Source of the DNA: Pseudodesulfovibrio hydrargyri | Lineage (GTDB): Bacteria > Desulfobacterota > Desulfovibrionia > Desulfovibrionales > Desulfovibrionaceae | Assembly (NCBI RefSeq): GCF_001874525.1 | Contig: NZ_LKAQ01000004.1 | Location: 1,591,171 to 1,655,170 of the forward strand | Length of the DNA stretch: 64,000 nt | Reading direction: 5' to 3' | Shown: positions 35,390 through 46,762 of the stretch, piece after piece | How positions within the stretch are numbered: the stretch's first letter is position 1 | How the letters are laid out: the number at the start of each line of letters is the position of its first letter | Translations under genes and position numbers: made by a program | The notes under the pieces: model-generated | Seen by the model: the letters and a program-made list of their open reading frames with translations, nothing else | Databases searched by the model: none | What the model was told of the DNA's origin: nothing

Positions 35390-36775
35390 GTGTCCGATTC
35401 CATCCCGCGCATACTTCTGGCCGGACTGTCCGGCGGCACCGGCAAGACCATCGTCTCCCTGGCCTGCGCCCGCGCGTTCACGCGCCGGGGGCGGGTGGTG
35501 GCCCCGTTCAAGAAGGGCCCTGACTACATCGACGCCCAGTGGCTCGCCCTGGCCGCGGGCCGGACATGCTCCAACCTGGACCCCTTTTTCCATTCCCGCG
35601 AGATCATCCGCTCCTTGTTCTTCCACCGCTCCCTGGGTGCGGACGTGAGCCTCATCGAGGGCAACCGGGGGCTGTTCGACGGCATGGACGAGCGGGGCAG
35701 CTGCTCCAGCGCCGAGCTGGCCCGCATGCTCGACTGCCCGGTCGTCCTGGCCATCGACTGCACCAAGATGACCCGCACCGTGGCCGCCATCGTCCAGGGA
35801 TGCGCCGGATTCGAGCCGGGGCTGAATCTGGCCGGGGTCATCCTCAATCGCACCGCGGGCGAGCGGCACCGCGACGTGCTGCGCCGGTCCATGGAGACCT
35901 ATTGCGACGTGCCTGTGCTGGGCATGCTCCCCAAGATGAAGAACCCCATCCCCGAGCGGCACATGGGGCTCATGTCCGACCAGGAATACGACGGCTCGGC
36001 CCACCTGGACCGACTGGCCGACGCGGCCGCCGAGTGGCTGGACCTGGACGCCATCCTCAAGGCCGCGCACGCGGCTCCGGACTTCGGGCCCAGGCCCGGT
36101 CCCGTATTTCCCGGCCCCCCGGCTGAAAAGTCGGCGCGCATCGGCTATGTGCACGACGCGGCCCTGTGGTTCTACTACCCCGAGAACCTGGAGGCCCTGG
36201 AGCACGCCGGGGCCGAACTGGTCCGCCTGAGCCTGCTCGACGGGGAGCCCTGGCCCGAGATAGACGGGTTGTACCTGGGCGGCGGGTTCCCCGAGGTTTT
36301 TGCCGAGAAGATCGCGGCCAACCGGCCCGCGCTGCGCTACCTCCGCTCCCTGGCCGAGTCCGGTATGCCCGTTTACGCCGAATGCGGCGGGTTCATGGTC
36401 CTGTGCGACCTGCTCGAGATCAACGGCGAGAGCCACCGCATGGCCGGTGTTTTCCCCCTGACCACGTCGTTCTGCCCCCGTCCGCAGGGGCTGGGCTACA
36501 CCGAGGCCGAGGTGGTTGAGGACTCGGTCTTCTTCCCCCGGGGCGAGCGCGTCCTGGGCCACGAATTTCACTACTCCATGTGCGTGTCCGACGGCGCGGC
36601 CGATCTGCGCCACGGCCTACGCATGATCCGCGGCCAGGGCAGCGCGCTCGGCCGCGACGGCTTCCTGCACAAGAACACCTGGGCCGGATACAACCACATC
36701 CACGCCCTGGCCGTGCCCGGCTGGGCCGAGCGGTTCGTGGCCGCGGCCGCCGCCCGCCGGGGTGGGGAGCGGTAA
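35390..36775 (+). CDS. cbiA: cobyrinate a,c-diamide synthase-like amidotransferase (CbiA/DsrN)
   Basis: This 461-residue protein has the CobB/CbiA layout: an N-terminal ATP-binding DTBS-like domain (LLAGLSGGTGKTIVSLA, GPDYIDAQW, EGNRGLFDG) and a C-terminal class I glutamine amidotransferase domain with the nucleophile Cys in YAECGGFMVL and His in NHIHALA. It amidates tetrapyrrole carboxylates using glutamine. Because it follows dsrABD, it may make siroheme amide for DsrAB, as proposed for DsrN, rather than cobalamin. The GTG start at 35390 lacks a clear ribosome site. Confidence 0.9.
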   Translation: MSDSIPRILLAGLSGGTGKTIVSLACARAFTRRGRVVAPFKKGPDYIDAQWLALAAGRTCSNLDPFFHSREIIRSLFFHRSLGADVSLIEGNRGLFDGMDERGSCSSAELARMLDCPVVLAIDCTKMTRTVAAIVQGCAGFEPGLNLAGVILNRTAGERHRDVLRRSMETYCDVPVLGMLPKMKNPIPERHMGLMSDQEYDGSAHLDRLADAAAEWLDLDAILKAAHAAPDFGPRPGPVFPGPPAEKSARIGYVHDAALWFYYPENLEALEHAGAELVRLSLLDGEPWPEIDGLYLGGGFPEVFAEKIAANRPALRYLRSLAESGMPVYAECGGFMVLCDLLEINGESHRMAGVFPLTTSFCPRPQGLGYTEAEVVEDSVFFPRGERVLGHEFHYSMCVSDGAADLRHGLRMIRGQGSALGRDGFLHKNTWAGYNHIHALAVPGWAERFVAAAAARRGGER

Positions 36776-36851
36776 ACCCCTTGTCTCGGCACGGTCTTTC
36801 GTGAGACACTGCCGCCACACAAACACCCACTCCTACAAGCGAGTATTTAGA

Positions 36852-37985
36852 ATGAGTATACCCTTTATCGACCTCAAAACGCAGTACAGGCTGATCGAAA
36901 ACCAGATCAAGGCGAATATCGAAGGCGTCCTGGAACACGGCGCCTACGTCATGGGCCCGGAGATCCGCGAGCTCGAGGCCACGCTGGCCGACTACGCAGG
37001 CGTGTCCCATGCCGTGAGCTGCTCGTCGGGCACCGACGCCCTGCTCATGTCCCTCATGGCCCTGGGCGTGGGCCCGGGCGACGCCATCTTCACCACGCCG
37101 TTCACCTTCATCGCCACCGCCGAGGTGGTCGCCCTGCTCGGAGCGACCCCGGTCTTCGTGGACATCGACCCCGTGACCTTCAACCTCGACCCCGACGACC
37201 TGCGGCGCAAGATCCGTTACGTCCGGGAGAACCGCAAGGATCTGACCGCGCGCGGCGTCATCGCCGTGGATATCTTCGGCCAGCCCGCCGACTACGACGC
37301 CATCGAGCCCCTGGCCCACAACTCCGGCCTGTTTCTCGTGGTGGACGCGGCCCAGTCCTTCGGGGCCGTCTACAAGGGCAGGCAGGTGTGTTCCCTGGGC
37401 GATCTGGCCTGTACCTCGTTCTTCCCGGCCAAGCCGCTGGGCTGCTACGGCGACGGCGGCATGGTCTTCGTCAACAACGAGGAACTGCACCAGCTTCTGG
37501 TCTCCATCCGGGTGCACGGCATGAGCGTCACGGACAAGTACGACAACGACCGCCTGGGGTTGACCGCGCGCATGGACTCCATGCAGGCCGCCGTGCTCCT
37601 GGCCAAGTTCGGCCTCTTCCCCGGCGAGATCGAGAAGCGCCAGGAAGTGACCGCACGCTACGCCGAACTCCTGTCCGAGGTGGACGGGCTGACCCCGCCG
37701 TCCGTGCCCGAGGGCAATGTCTCGGTCTGGGCGCAGTACTGCGTGCTGGCCCGGGACACCGAGCAGCGCACCGAGGTCATGGGACGGCTGGCCGAGGCGT
37801 CCATTCCGTCGGGCATCTACTATCCCAAGCCGCTGCACCTGCAGAAGGCGTTCGCCGATCTGGGCTACGTCATGGGCGACTTCCCGGTGTCCGAAGACGC
37901 CGCCTCGCGCATCTTCGCCCTGCCCATGCATCCCTACCTGACCGCCGAGGATCAGGAAACGATCGTCAAGGTCATCAAGGGGTAG
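36852..37985 (+). CDS. DegT/DnrJ/EryC1/StrS family sugar aminotransferase
   Basis: This 377-residue PLP enzyme transfers an amino group to a nucleotide-linked keto sugar. Motifs: [18 protein letters not shown] near residue 55, the PLP-Asp in [10 protein letters not shown] and the Schiff-base Lys in [14 protein letters not shown]. The overall sequence is nearest in feel to WbpE/WlbC-type enzymes (3-keto glucuronate derivatives). No other surface-sugar gene is adjacent. The ATG at 36852 has only a weak ribosome site. Confidence 0.88.
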   Translation: MSIPFIDLKTQYRLIENQIKANIEGVLEHGAYVMGPEIRELEATLADYAGVSHAVSCSSGTDALLMSLMALGVGPGDAIFTTPFTFIATAEVVALLGATPVFVDIDPVTFNLDPDDLRRKIRYVRENRKDLTARGVIAVDIFGQPADYDAIEPLAHNSGLFLVVDAAQSFGAVYKGRQVCSLGDLACTSFFPAKPLGCYGDGGMVFVNNEELHQLLVSIRVHGMSVTDKYDNDRLGLTARMDSMQAAVLLAKFGLFPGEIEKRQEVTARYAELLSEVDGLTPPSVPEGNVSVWAQYCVLARDTEQRTEVMGRLAEASIPSGIYYPKPLHLQKAFADLGYVMGDFPVSEDAASRIFALPMHPYLTAEDQETIVKVIKG

Positions 37986-37990
37986 GGCGC

Positions 37991-38341
37991 ATGTTCCGGT
38001 GGACCTGGGGGGGCATGATCCGGGTGCTCAAGCCGGTCATGGCCGGGATGGCCCTGGCCTATCTGGCCACGGGTTTCGTCGACGGGCCGCCGCCCGTCAA
38101 CTTCAGCCCGGAGAACCCGCGCACCGCCAAGCAGACGGAGATCGTCGAGCCCCAGGCCGAACTGGTCATCGAGAGGAACATCCTCAAGCTCGGCTCTCTG
38201 CTGACCTTCCAGGCCGACAATCCGGCCCTGGTGCGGCAGCAGGCCGCGCCCAACGAGGGGCTGGGCATGTTCTACGATCCCGGCGTCCGGGGCCCTTCGG
38301 CCCGGGACGCGGGGACCGGCCAGGCCGGGACCGGGCAATAG
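37991..38341 (+). CDS. small membrane-anchored protein of unknown function
   Basis: This 116-residue protein has an N-terminal hydrophobic anchor (about residues 9-28), then a soluble part with a central segment [22 protein letters not shown] (here [16 protein letters not shown]) and a low-complexity GTGQAGTGQ end. No family was recognised. It begins five bases after the aminotransferase stop, with AGGGG upstream, so it is probably co-transcribed with it. The reading frame is supported mainly by position and a plausible anchor. Confidence 0.6.
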   Translation: MFRWTWGGMIRVLKPVMAGMALAYLATGFVDGPPPVNFSPENPRTAKQTEIVEPQAELVIERNILKLGSLLTFQADNPALVRQQAAPNEGLGMFYDPGVRGPSARDAGTGQAGTGQ

Positions 38342-38445
38342 GGCCCGCCCGGCGGCCTCATTTGCCAGGCGCACCGGGCTCTGGTAAGGGGATACCCCCC
38401 GAACGACATCACGCCGGGGGCGACCCGGCACAAAGGAGCGTATTC

Positions 38446-38940
38446 ATGATCAAGATGGAAACCAGCATGGGCGACATCGTCATCGAACTCGATTTCGACA
38501 AGGCCCCCAAGAGCGCGGCCAACTTCCAGCAGTATGTGGAAGAGGGCTTCTATGACGGCCTGATCTTCCACCGTGTGATCTCCAACTTCATGATCCAGGG
38601 CGGCGGCATGGACCCGGACATGAAGGAAAAGGCGACCCGCGCGCCCATCGAGAACGAGGCCAACAACGGCCTGACCAACGACAAGTACACCCTGGCCATG
38701 GCCCGGACCATGGACCCGCATTCCGCCTCGTCCCAGTTCTTCATCAACGTCAAGGACAACGGCTTCCTGAACTTCTCCTCCGAGACCCCCCAGGGCTGGG
38801 GCTACGCCGTGTTCGGGAAGGTCGTGGAGGGCCAGGACACCGTGGACAAGATCAAGGACGTGGACACCGGCCGTCACGGCTATCACGACGACGTCCCGCT
38901 TGAGCCGGTGGTCATCAACAAGGCTACCGTGGTCGAATAG
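38446..38940 (+). CDS. ppiB: cyclophilin-type peptidyl-prolyl isomerase
   Basis: This 164-residue cytoplasmic cyclophilin catalyses proline cis-trans isomerisation. The active site is visible: [13 protein letters not shown] (catalytic Arg), [17 protein letters not shown] and [14 protein letters not shown]. It has no signal peptide. AAAGGAG lies seven bases before the ATG at 38446. A terminator follows. Confidence 0.95.
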   Translation: MIKMETSMGDIVIELDFDKAPKSAANFQQYVEEGFYDGLIFHRVISNFMIQGGGMDPDMKEKATRAPIENEANNGLTNDKYTLAMARTMDPHSASSQFFINVKDNGFLNFSSETPQGWGYAVFGKVVEGQDTVDKIKDVDTGRHGYHDDVPLEPVVINKATVVE

Positions 38941-38991
38941 CGGCCGCCCGCGCTTCCCGGCCCACGGACGGGAGCGCTGACCGGAAATGAG

Positions 38992-39027
38992 AAAAGGCGC
39001 GCCCTGCCGCAGGACGCGCCTTTTTTG
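38992..39027 (+). terminator. terminator of ppiB
   Basis: AAAAGGCGCG(C)CCTGC / GCAGG(A)CGCGCCTTTTTT forms a stem with one mismatch and a T-run; it may also serve the converging gene. Confidence 0.85.
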
Positions 39028-39048
39028 CCGTGTGGGGGGCCGGACCGG

Positions 39049-39666
39049 CTAGACCATCAGGTTCAGGCCGGTATAGGAGGCGCTGCTCCCGCCCATGGCC
39101 AGGAGGCCGCCGCCCTCAAACCAGCTGGTCGGATTGGTGTTGTCCGCGTACCACCAGGCCAGGGACTGCTGCTGCATGCTGGTCATCATCTGGCTCTGGG
39201 AGAGCTGGGTGGCGGCCGTGGAGGTCAGTTTGCCCAGCTGGATGATGTCGCGGAACTCCTTGACCTTGTCCGGGTTGTCCTCGAAATATTTGTTAATGAT
39301 CTCGGCGTCTTTGGTGGAGGCCGGAACCGTGACCTTGCCCGTGTCCGGGTCGTAGGTCATGGCGAACTCCTTGGAAACGTCCACGCCGAGCTTCTCCAGG
39401 TCGGCCATGACCTCGATATCCCACTTGTCGCCGAGCTTCTCCCGGTAGTCCTGGACCTCCTGGAAGGAGATGCGGTTGTCGTCGCCCTTGGGAATCTGGT
39501 CCAGGATGGACGAAATTTCCGATGCCAGGCCCGTGGACCCGGCGCTATTGGCGCTCTCCTCGTCCAGTTTCTTGGCCTGCTCGCGAAGCTGTTTCTCCTC
39601 GACCGAGGCGCGAAGCAGCGTATAGGTGTTGGTGATCAGGTCGGTTCCGATGGATGTGGTCGACAT
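39049..39666 (-). CDS. protein of unknown function
   Basis: This 205-residue protein was not recognised. It starts MSTTSIGTDLITNTYTLLR, has a charged helical middle and a Gln/Ser/Met-rich part (TQLSQSQMMTSMQQQSLAWW) near residue 155, then a Gly/Ser-rich end. There is no cleavable signal peptide. The polar, low-cysteine composition with flexible ends recalls secreted or flagellar-type proteins, but this is a guess. The start has GGGAG five bases upstream. Confidence 0.72.
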   Translation of the reverse strand: MSTTSIGTDLITNTYTLLRASVEEKQLREQAKKLDEESANSAGSTGLASEISSILDQIPKGDDNRISFQEVQDYREKLGDKWDIEVMADLEKLGVDVSKEFAMTYDPDTGKVTVPASTKDAEIINKYFEDNPDKVKEFRDIIQLGKLTSTAATQLSQSQMMTSMQQQSLAWWYADNTNPTSWFEGGGLLAMGGSSASYTGLNLMV

Positions 39667-39790
39667 GCTTACTCCCGCTGTTGCCGTTGTCCATGAGGAA
39701 TGTTTTTCCCTTGTTCAGCGAACAGCACAAGCCGTGCCAATCGTGGGTGAATGTTGCCGGTTCACCGCCCGGAGAGCGGAATCCGGCGCG

Positions 39791-39825
39791 AAAAAAGGGC
39801 CACCCTCGCCGGGCGGCCCTTTTTT
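39791..39825 (-). terminator. terminator of the liv operon
   Basis: AAAAAAGGGCC / GGCCCTTTTTT arms around a 13-base loop lie 20 bases past the livF stop and give a T-run on the minus strand. Confidence 0.87.
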
Positions 39826-39844
39826 GTTGCGTGTTGCGCGGGGC

Positions 39845-40582
39845 TTAGCCGCCGAGGTACGCCTTCTTGACCTCCGGGTTTTCCATGAGCTCGGCGGACG
39901 AGCCCTGGGCCACGATCTCGCCGGTATCGATGACGTAGCCCCGGTGGGCGAATTTGAGCGCCAGGTTGGCGTTCTGCTCGATGAGCAGGATGGTCATGCC
40001 CTCCTCGTTCAGCTCCCTGAGGGTGCGGAACATGTCGTACATGAGCAGGGGGGCCAGCCCCATGGACGGCTCGTCGAGCATGATCACCCGGCAGCCGGAC
40101 AGGATGGCGCGGCCCACGGCCAGCATCTGCTGCTCGCCGCCAGACAGGGACTCGGAGCGCTGCTTCTTGCGTTCGTCCAGGCGCGGGAACAGGGTGTAGA
40201 CGCGCTTGTAGTCGCGGTCGATCTCCGCCTGTCCGTCCTTGCGGGAGTAGGTGGCGATCTTGAGGTTCTCCTCCACGGTCAGGTTGCCGAAGATGTGCCG
40301 TCCCTCCGGGACCAGGGCCATGTGCAGGTCAGAGACGACCTTGTCCGCGGACATGCCCAGGATGGACCGGCCCTTGAAGCGGATGTCGCCCTTGATGACC
40401 TTGGGGGCCTCGGGCGGCGGCAACTGGGCGATGGACATGAGCGTGGTCGACTTGCCCGCGCCGTTGGCGCCGATGAGGGTGACGATCTCGCCCTCGCCCA
40501 CGGTGAAGGAGATGCCGTGCAGGGCTTCGATGTTGCCGTACTTGACGTACAGGTTTTCGACTTCGAGTAAGGGAGTAGTCAT
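39845..40582 (-). CDS. livF: branched-chain amino acid ABC transporter ATP-binding protein LivF
   Basis: This 245-residue ATPase carries Walker A GANGAGKST, the ABC signature LSGGEQQ and Walker B VIMLDEPSMGLAP. Family phrases such as LVPEGRHIFGNLTVEENL mark LivF. It is the last gene of the liv operon, and its ATG overlaps the livG stop (ATGA), so the two ATPases are translated together. Confidence 0.96.
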   Translation of the reverse strand: MTTPLLEVENLYVKYGNIEALHGISFTVGEGEIVTLIGANGAGKSTTLMSIAQLPPPEAPKVIKGDIRFKGRSILGMSADKVVSDLHMALVPEGRHIFGNLTVEENLKIATYSRKDGQAEIDRDYKRVYTLFPRLDERKKQRSESLSGGEQQMLAVGRAILSGCRVIMLDEPSMGLAPLLMYDMFRTLRELNEEGMTILLIEQNANLALKFAHRGYVIDTGEIVAQGSSAELMENPEVKKAYLGG

Positions 40583-41346
40583 ATGTTGTCGTCTCCAAGA
40601 TAGGCCTTGATGACGGCCGGGTTGCTCTGGATGTCTTCGGGGGTGCCCTCGGCTATGGTGGAGCCGAAGTCGATGACCTTGATCCACTGGCACAGCGAGG
40701 TGACGACCTTCATCTGGTGCTCGATCATGAAGATGGTGATGTCGAAGCGCTCGTGGATGCCCTTGACCAGGGTGATCAGGTCCTCCACGTCCTTGGAGTT
40801 CAGGCCCGCGGCCGGTTCGTCGAGCAGCAGGAGCTTGGGCCGGATGGACATGGCCCGGGCGATCTCCACCCGGCGCTGCAGCCCATAGGGCAGGTTCTTG
40901 GGGTACTCCATGGCCACCTCGGTCAGGGACATGGCCTCGAGCAGTTCCTCGGCGATCTCCAGGATGCGCGCCTCGCGGGCGCGGTATTTCTTGCCGCGGA
41001 TGACCGAATCCAGGACCGAGTAGCCCAGCCGGTAATGCTGGGCGATACGGATGTTGTCCAGCACGGTCATGTCGTGCCACAGGCGGATGTTCTGGAAGGT
41101 CCGGGCGATGCCCATGGAGGTGACCTGGTGGGGCTTGAGCCCGGCCGTGGGCTTGCCGTCGAAGGTGATGGTCCCCTCGGTGGGCTGGTAGAAGCCGGAG
41201 ATGAGGTTGAAGATGGTGGTCTTGCCCGCGCCGTTGGGGCCGATCAGCCCCATCAGTTCGCCGCCCTGCATGTCCACCGAGAACTCGCTGACGGCTTGGA
41301 GGCCGCCGAAGCGTTGGGTGAGGCTGTCTATTTTGAGCAGTGACAT
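40579..41346 (-). CDS. livG: branched-chain amino acid ABC transporter ATP-binding protein LivG
   Basis: This 255-residue ATPase has Walker A GPNGAGKTT, the LivG hallmark GIARTFQNIRLWHDMTVLDN, the signature region LPYGLQRRVEIARAM and Walker B LLLLDEPAAGLNS. It follows livM by 10 bases. Together with LivF it powers the LivHM channel at the inner membrane. Confidence 0.96.
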   Translation of the reverse strand: MSLLKIDSLTQRFGGLQAVSEFSVDMQGGELMGLIGPNGAGKTTIFNLISGFYQPTEGTITFDGKPTAGLKPHQVTSMGIARTFQNIRLWHDMTVLDNIRIAQHYRLGYSVLDSVIRGKKYRAREARILEIAEELLEAMSLTEVAMEYPKNLPYGLQRRVEIARAMSIRPKLLLLDEPAAGLNSKDVEDLITLVKGIHERFDITIFMIEHQMKVVTSLCQWIKVIDFGSTIAEGTPEDIQSNPAVIKAYLGDDNI

Positions 41347-41356
41347 GAACAGCCCC

Positions 41357-42451
41357 CTATTTGAACGTGTAGTATTTTTTGAGCTTCGGGAACACGTCCG
41401 ACAGCTCCTTGTTGCCCATGATGCCCTCGGGCCTGAACTGCATGATCAGGACCAGGAGCAGAGGGATCATGACCCACTTGATGACGCCCGCCGACGGCTC
41501 CCAATCCGGGAACACGAAGGTGGCCGGGGCCAGCAGGAAGTCGATGAGCGCCTGGGAGCGCAGGATCTCGAGCAGGAAGGTGAAGACCACCGCCGAGATG
41601 ACCGCGCCCGAGAGCGAGCCCATGCCGCCCAGGTAGACCATGACCATGGCCTCGGTGGACTTGAGGATGTTGAACGACTGCGGGTTGACGTAGCCGACCA
41701 CGTGGGCGAACAGGCCGCCCGCGCAACCGGCCAGCCCGGCCGAGATCATGAAGTTCACGGTTTTGATCTTGTTGGTGTTGACCGACATGATCTCGGCCGC
41801 GGTCTCGTCCTGGCACACGGCGTCCACGCCCTTGCCGTAGGTCGAGGTGATGAACCGGCGAATGACCCAGATGTCGAAGATGGTGAACAGGATGACGTAG
41901 AGCAGGACCCAGGGGAAGTCGTTGTCGCCGGCCAGCCACGACGGGGTGGCGTCGACCATGGCCCAGACCGTGTCCTTCATGCCCTGGAAGCCGCGCGATC
42001 CGCCGATCCAGTCCATGTTCTCGATGCCCGAGATGACCATGTAGTTGACCGCGATGGTGATGATCGCCAGGTAGTCGTCGCGGGTCTTGAACGAGGGCAG
42101 GGCCACCAGGATGGAGGACAGGGCCGCCATGACGCCGCCGATCAGGATGATGACCGGGAAGACGAAGTAGGACGCCCCGGCCGGGAACAGCGGGTCGCCG
42201 AACTTGGAGCCGAAGCAGACCACGGACAGGATGGAGGCGACATACGCGCCCACGCACATGAAGGCCGCGTGGCCGCAGGTGAATTCGCCCATGTTGCCGT
42301 TCACCAGGTTCAGCGAGGTGGACATCATGATGTTGATGCCGCCGAACATGATGACCGCCTGGATGTAGTTGTCGAGGATGCGGTACTGGGCCAGGACCAG
42401 GAGGACCACGGCCGCGAACGCGATCAGGATGTTGAATGAGTATTTCTGCAT
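41357..42451 (-). CDS. livM: branched-chain amino acid ABC transporter permease LivM
   Basis: This 364-residue permease has eight to ten hydrophobic segments and the family phrases LVNGNMGEFTCGHAAFMCVGAY (in part LVNGNMGEFTCGHAAF) and YLGGMGSLSGAVISAV. It pairs with LivH as the transmembrane core. It starts at ATG 42451 and follows livH by 16 bases. Confidence 0.95.
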   Translation of the reverse strand: MQKYSFNILIAFAAVVLLVLAQYRILDNYIQAVIMFGGINIMMSTSLNLVNGNMGEFTCGHAAFMCVGAYVASILSVVCFGSKFGDPLFPAGASYFVFPVIILIGGVMAALSSILVALPSFKTRDDYLAIITIAVNYMVISGIENMDWIGGSRGFQGMKDTVWAMVDATPSWLAGDNDFPWVLLYVILFTIFDIWVIRRFITSTYGKGVDAVCQDETAAEIMSVNTNKIKTVNFMISAGLAGCAGGLFAHVVGYVNPQSFNILKSTEAMVMVYLGGMGSLSGAVISAVVFTFLLEILRSQALIDFLLAPATFVFPDWEPSAGVIKWVMIPLLLVLIMQFRPEGIMGNKELSDVFPKLKKYYTFK

Positions 42452-42467
42452 GCGCTTGGCTCCCCGA

Positions 42468-43379
42468 CTAGATCTTGGTGGACTGCGGCATGCCGAACAG
42501 TCCGGTCGGTTTCATCCAGAGAATGATCAGCAGGATGGTGAAGGCGAACAGGTCCCGGTAGGTGGACGGGAACACGGTGACCACTCCGACCTCGATGAAG
42601 CCGAGCAGAAAGCCGCCGTAGAACGCGCCCCGGATGTCGCCGATGCCGCCGACGACCGCGGCGATGAACGCCTTCCAGCCGATGAGCATGCCCATGAACG
42701 GCTCGAGCACCGGATAGGACATGGCGAACAGCAGCCCGGCCAGGCCCGCGAAGCCGGAACCCAGGATGAAGGTGAAGACGATGACCTGGTCGATGGGGAT
42801 GCCCATGAGCGGGATGGCGAACTTGTCGTACGAGATGCCGCGCATGGCCATGCCGATCTTGGTCTTGGTGACGATGAAATTGAGGATGATGAAGACCGCG
42901 ATGGCCGCGAAGATGACGATGACCTTGAGGTTCGTCACGGTCACGCCGCCGATGTCCCAGATGCTCTTCTGGACCAGCTCCGGAAACTTCAACCGGCTGG
43001 CGCCGAGCACGGCCAGGTTGGAGTATTCGAGGATCAACCCGCACATGAGCGCGGTGATGACCACGTAGAGCCGGTGCGCGCCCTTGCGGCGCAGCGGCCG
43101 GTAGGCCACGCGCTCGAGGGTGACGCCCACGCAGGCGGTCAGGAACATGGTCAGCGGCACGGCGAGCAGGAAGGTCGCCATGGGCGACAGTCCGAGCGCC
43201 GGGCCGAGCAGGAACCCGGCCACGAAAAACGCGATGTAGGCGCCGACCATGAATATATCGCCGTGGGCGAAGTTGATCAGGCGCAGCACGCCGTACACCA
43301 GGGTGTAGCCCAGCGCGATGAGCGCGTAGAAGCTTCCCCACTGCAGGGCGTTGATGATGTTTTGAATGATGAAGTCCAC
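42468..43379 (-). CDS. livH: branched-chain amino acid ABC transporter permease LivH
   Basis: This 303-residue permease has the LivH opening QWGSFYALIALGYTLVYGVL and RLINFAHGDIFMVGAY, and the later GLAGLLFAMSYPVLEPFMG and VVGGIGDIRGAFYGG. I chose the GTG at 43379 because AGGGA lies upstream and the first helix begins there. It follows livK after a 122-base gap that holds a hairpin. Confidence 0.94.
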   Translation of the reverse strand: MDFIIQNIINALQWGSFYALIALGYTLVYGVLRLINFAHGDIFMVGAYIAFFVAGFLLGPALGLSPMATFLLAVPLTMFLTACVGVTLERVAYRPLRRKGAHRLYVVITALMCGLILEYSNLAVLGASRLKFPELVQKSIWDIGGVTVTNLKVIVIFAAIAVFIILNFIVTKTKIGMAMRGISYDKFAIPLMGIPIDQVIVFTFILGSGFAGLAGLLFAMSYPVLEPFMGMLIGWKAFIAAVVGGIGDIRGAFYGGFLLGFIEVGVVTVFPSTYRDLFAFTILLIILWMKPTGLFGMPQSTKI

Positions 43380-43451
43380 GATAGCCTTCCCTGGGAAATT
43401 TCTGAGGATTTCGGGCCGCTGGGCGCCCCCGGCACCAGAAGGTGTATACAA

Positions 43452-43476
43452 GAGCGGGGGCCGATGGCCCCCGCTC
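43452..43476 (-). terminator. hairpin between livK and livH
   Basis: An 11-bp perfect stem GAGCGGGGGCC-GAT-GGCCCCCGCTC with no T-run. It probably lowers permease/ATPase expression relative to the binding protein or stabilises the livK message. Confidence 0.6.
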
Positions 43477-43501
43477 ACCTAAGCCGGTGTATGCAATAGG
43501 T

Positions 43502-44677
43502 CTACGGGCAGACGGACTGCTCGAAGACGAATTCGCCCTGGTCGGAGATCTTGACCACCACGGCGCACTTGATCGGGTCGCCCTGTTCGTCGAACTTGGA
43601 CTTGCCGGTGATGCCGTCGAAGGACTTGATGGCGGCCAGGCCGTCGCGGATGAGCTGGCGCTCCTTGCGCGGGTTGGAATCAACCTTGCCGGCGTTCTGG
43701 ATGCCCTGAACGAGCAGGCCGATGGAGTCCCAGGTCAGGGCCGCGTAGTCGGCCGGGGTGGAACCGTAGGCCTTCTCGTAGCGGTCGATGAAGACCTTGG
43801 TGGCGCCGGTGGCACCGGCGGCCGCGTAGTGGGTGGAGAAGAAGTTGCCGTAGCACTGCTCGCCGCAGAGCTTGATCAGGTCGGGGGTGCCCCAGGCGTC
43901 GGAGCCCATGAACGGCCCCTGGTAGCCGAGGTCACGAGCCTGCTGAACGATCAGGGCGACCTGGTTGTAGTTGTCGGGAACGAAGATGAAGTCCGGGTTG
44001 GCCTTGATGATGGTGGTCAACTGCGCGGAGAAGTCCTGGTCCTTGGTGCCGTGGGATTCGAAGGCCACGACCGGGCCCAACCCCTTCTTCTCCCAGGCGG
44101 CCTTGAAGATTTCGGCCAGACCCTTGGAGTAGTCGTTGGACACGTCGAACAGAACGGCGGAAGTCTTGGCGCCGAACTTTTCGGAGGCGAAGTCGGCCGC
44201 GACCGGGCCCTGGAACGGATCCAGGAAGGCGGCGCGGAAGACCCAAGGACGGTCCTTGGTGGTGTCCGGGTTGGTGGACCACGGGGTGATCATCGGGGTG
44301 CGGTTGTCGTTGCAGGTACCGCCGGCGGGCACGGCCTGCTTGGAGGAGTTGGGGCCGATGATGGCGACAACATTCTCCTGCTCGATCAGCTTGAGGGCCG
44401 CGTTGACCGCGGATTCGGCCTTGGACTCGTTGTCCATGTAGACGAACTCGAGCATGTACTTCTTGCCGCCGACCTCGAGGCCGCCAGCGTCGTTGATATC
44501 CTTGAGGTACATCTCGGCGGCCTTCTTGGAACCGTCGCCGACCTCGGGGATGTCGCCCGTCAGGGGCAGGTTGAAGCCGATCTTGATGGTGTCGGCGGCA
44601 AAGGCCGGAACGATCATCAGGAAGCTCAGGACGAACGCGAGAGCCAGCAGGCCCATCTTGTGCAAACTCAGTTTCAT
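43502..44677 (-). CDS. livK: branched-chain amino acid ABC transporter substrate-binding protein
   Basis: This 391-residue periplasmic binding protein has a signal peptide (KMGLLALAFVLSFLMIVPAFA, cleavage after AFA near residue 27; shown here without flanks) and the type I fold: IKIGFNLPLTGDIPEVG, VVAIIGPNSSKQAVPAGG and YQGPFMGSDAWGTPD. It is likely to bind Leu/Ile/Val or related amino acids. AGGAGGAG precedes the ATG at 44677. It is the promoter-proximal gene of the operon. Direct repeats TGATTCA (44708-44714 and 44723-44729), eight bases apart, lie just upstream and may be regulatory. Confidence 0.93.
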   Translation of the reverse strand: MKLSLHKMGLLALAFVLSFLMIVPAFAADTIKIGFNLPLTGDIPEVGDGSKKAAEMYLKDINDAGGLEVGGKKYMLEFVYMDNESKAESAVNAALKLIEQENVVAIIGPNSSKQAVPAGGTCNDNRTPMITPWSTNPDTTKDRPWVFRAAFLDPFQGPVAADFASEKFGAKTSAVLFDVSNDYSKGLAEIFKAAWEKKGLGPVVAFESHGTKDQDFSAQLTTIIKANPDFIFVPDNYNQVALIVQQARDLGYQGPFMGSDAWGTPDLIKLCGEQCYGNFFSTHYAAAGATGATKVFIDRYEKAYGSTPADYAALTWDSIGLLVQGIQNAGKVDSNPRKERQLIRDGLAAIKSFDGITGKSKFDEQGDPIKCAVVVKISDQGEFVFEQSVCP

Positions 44678-44956
44678 TACTCCTCCTCTCATAGGAATTA
44701 TGGTTGCTGATTCAAACAGTGTTGATTCATACACCAAAAGGGGGGTGAGAGGAAGCGGTTTTCGTTAATACATTTTTGCAAATCCGGCGGTATGGTTGAA
44801 TAAATTGCGCAGTTCTTGATAAAAACAGCGCGAAATTTCTCAAAAAGAAATTTTTAGGGGAATAAAATTTTTCATTAATGTGAGAAAACGCTTGGAGTCT
44901 CGCCGGACCGCAAATCGCGCCGAATAAAGGCGTCGGGGACAGGCGTCCGCGGGGCG

Positions 44957-44992
44957 CAAAAAAGGCCGGTTCCCGACGGGAACCGGCCCTTT
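44957..44992 (-). terminator. terminator of the acyl-CoA synthetase gene
   Basis: AAAGGCCGGTTCCC-GAC-GGGAACCGGCCCTTT with six T residues on the minus strand. The rest of the 348-base gap 44678-45025 is AT-rich and holds the livK promoter region; no gene was seen. Confidence 0.87.
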
Positions 44993-45025
44993 GTTCCGGG
45001 CTGTGCGCGGGGCCGCGTCCTGCGG

Positions 45026-46762
<1,737 letters not shown>

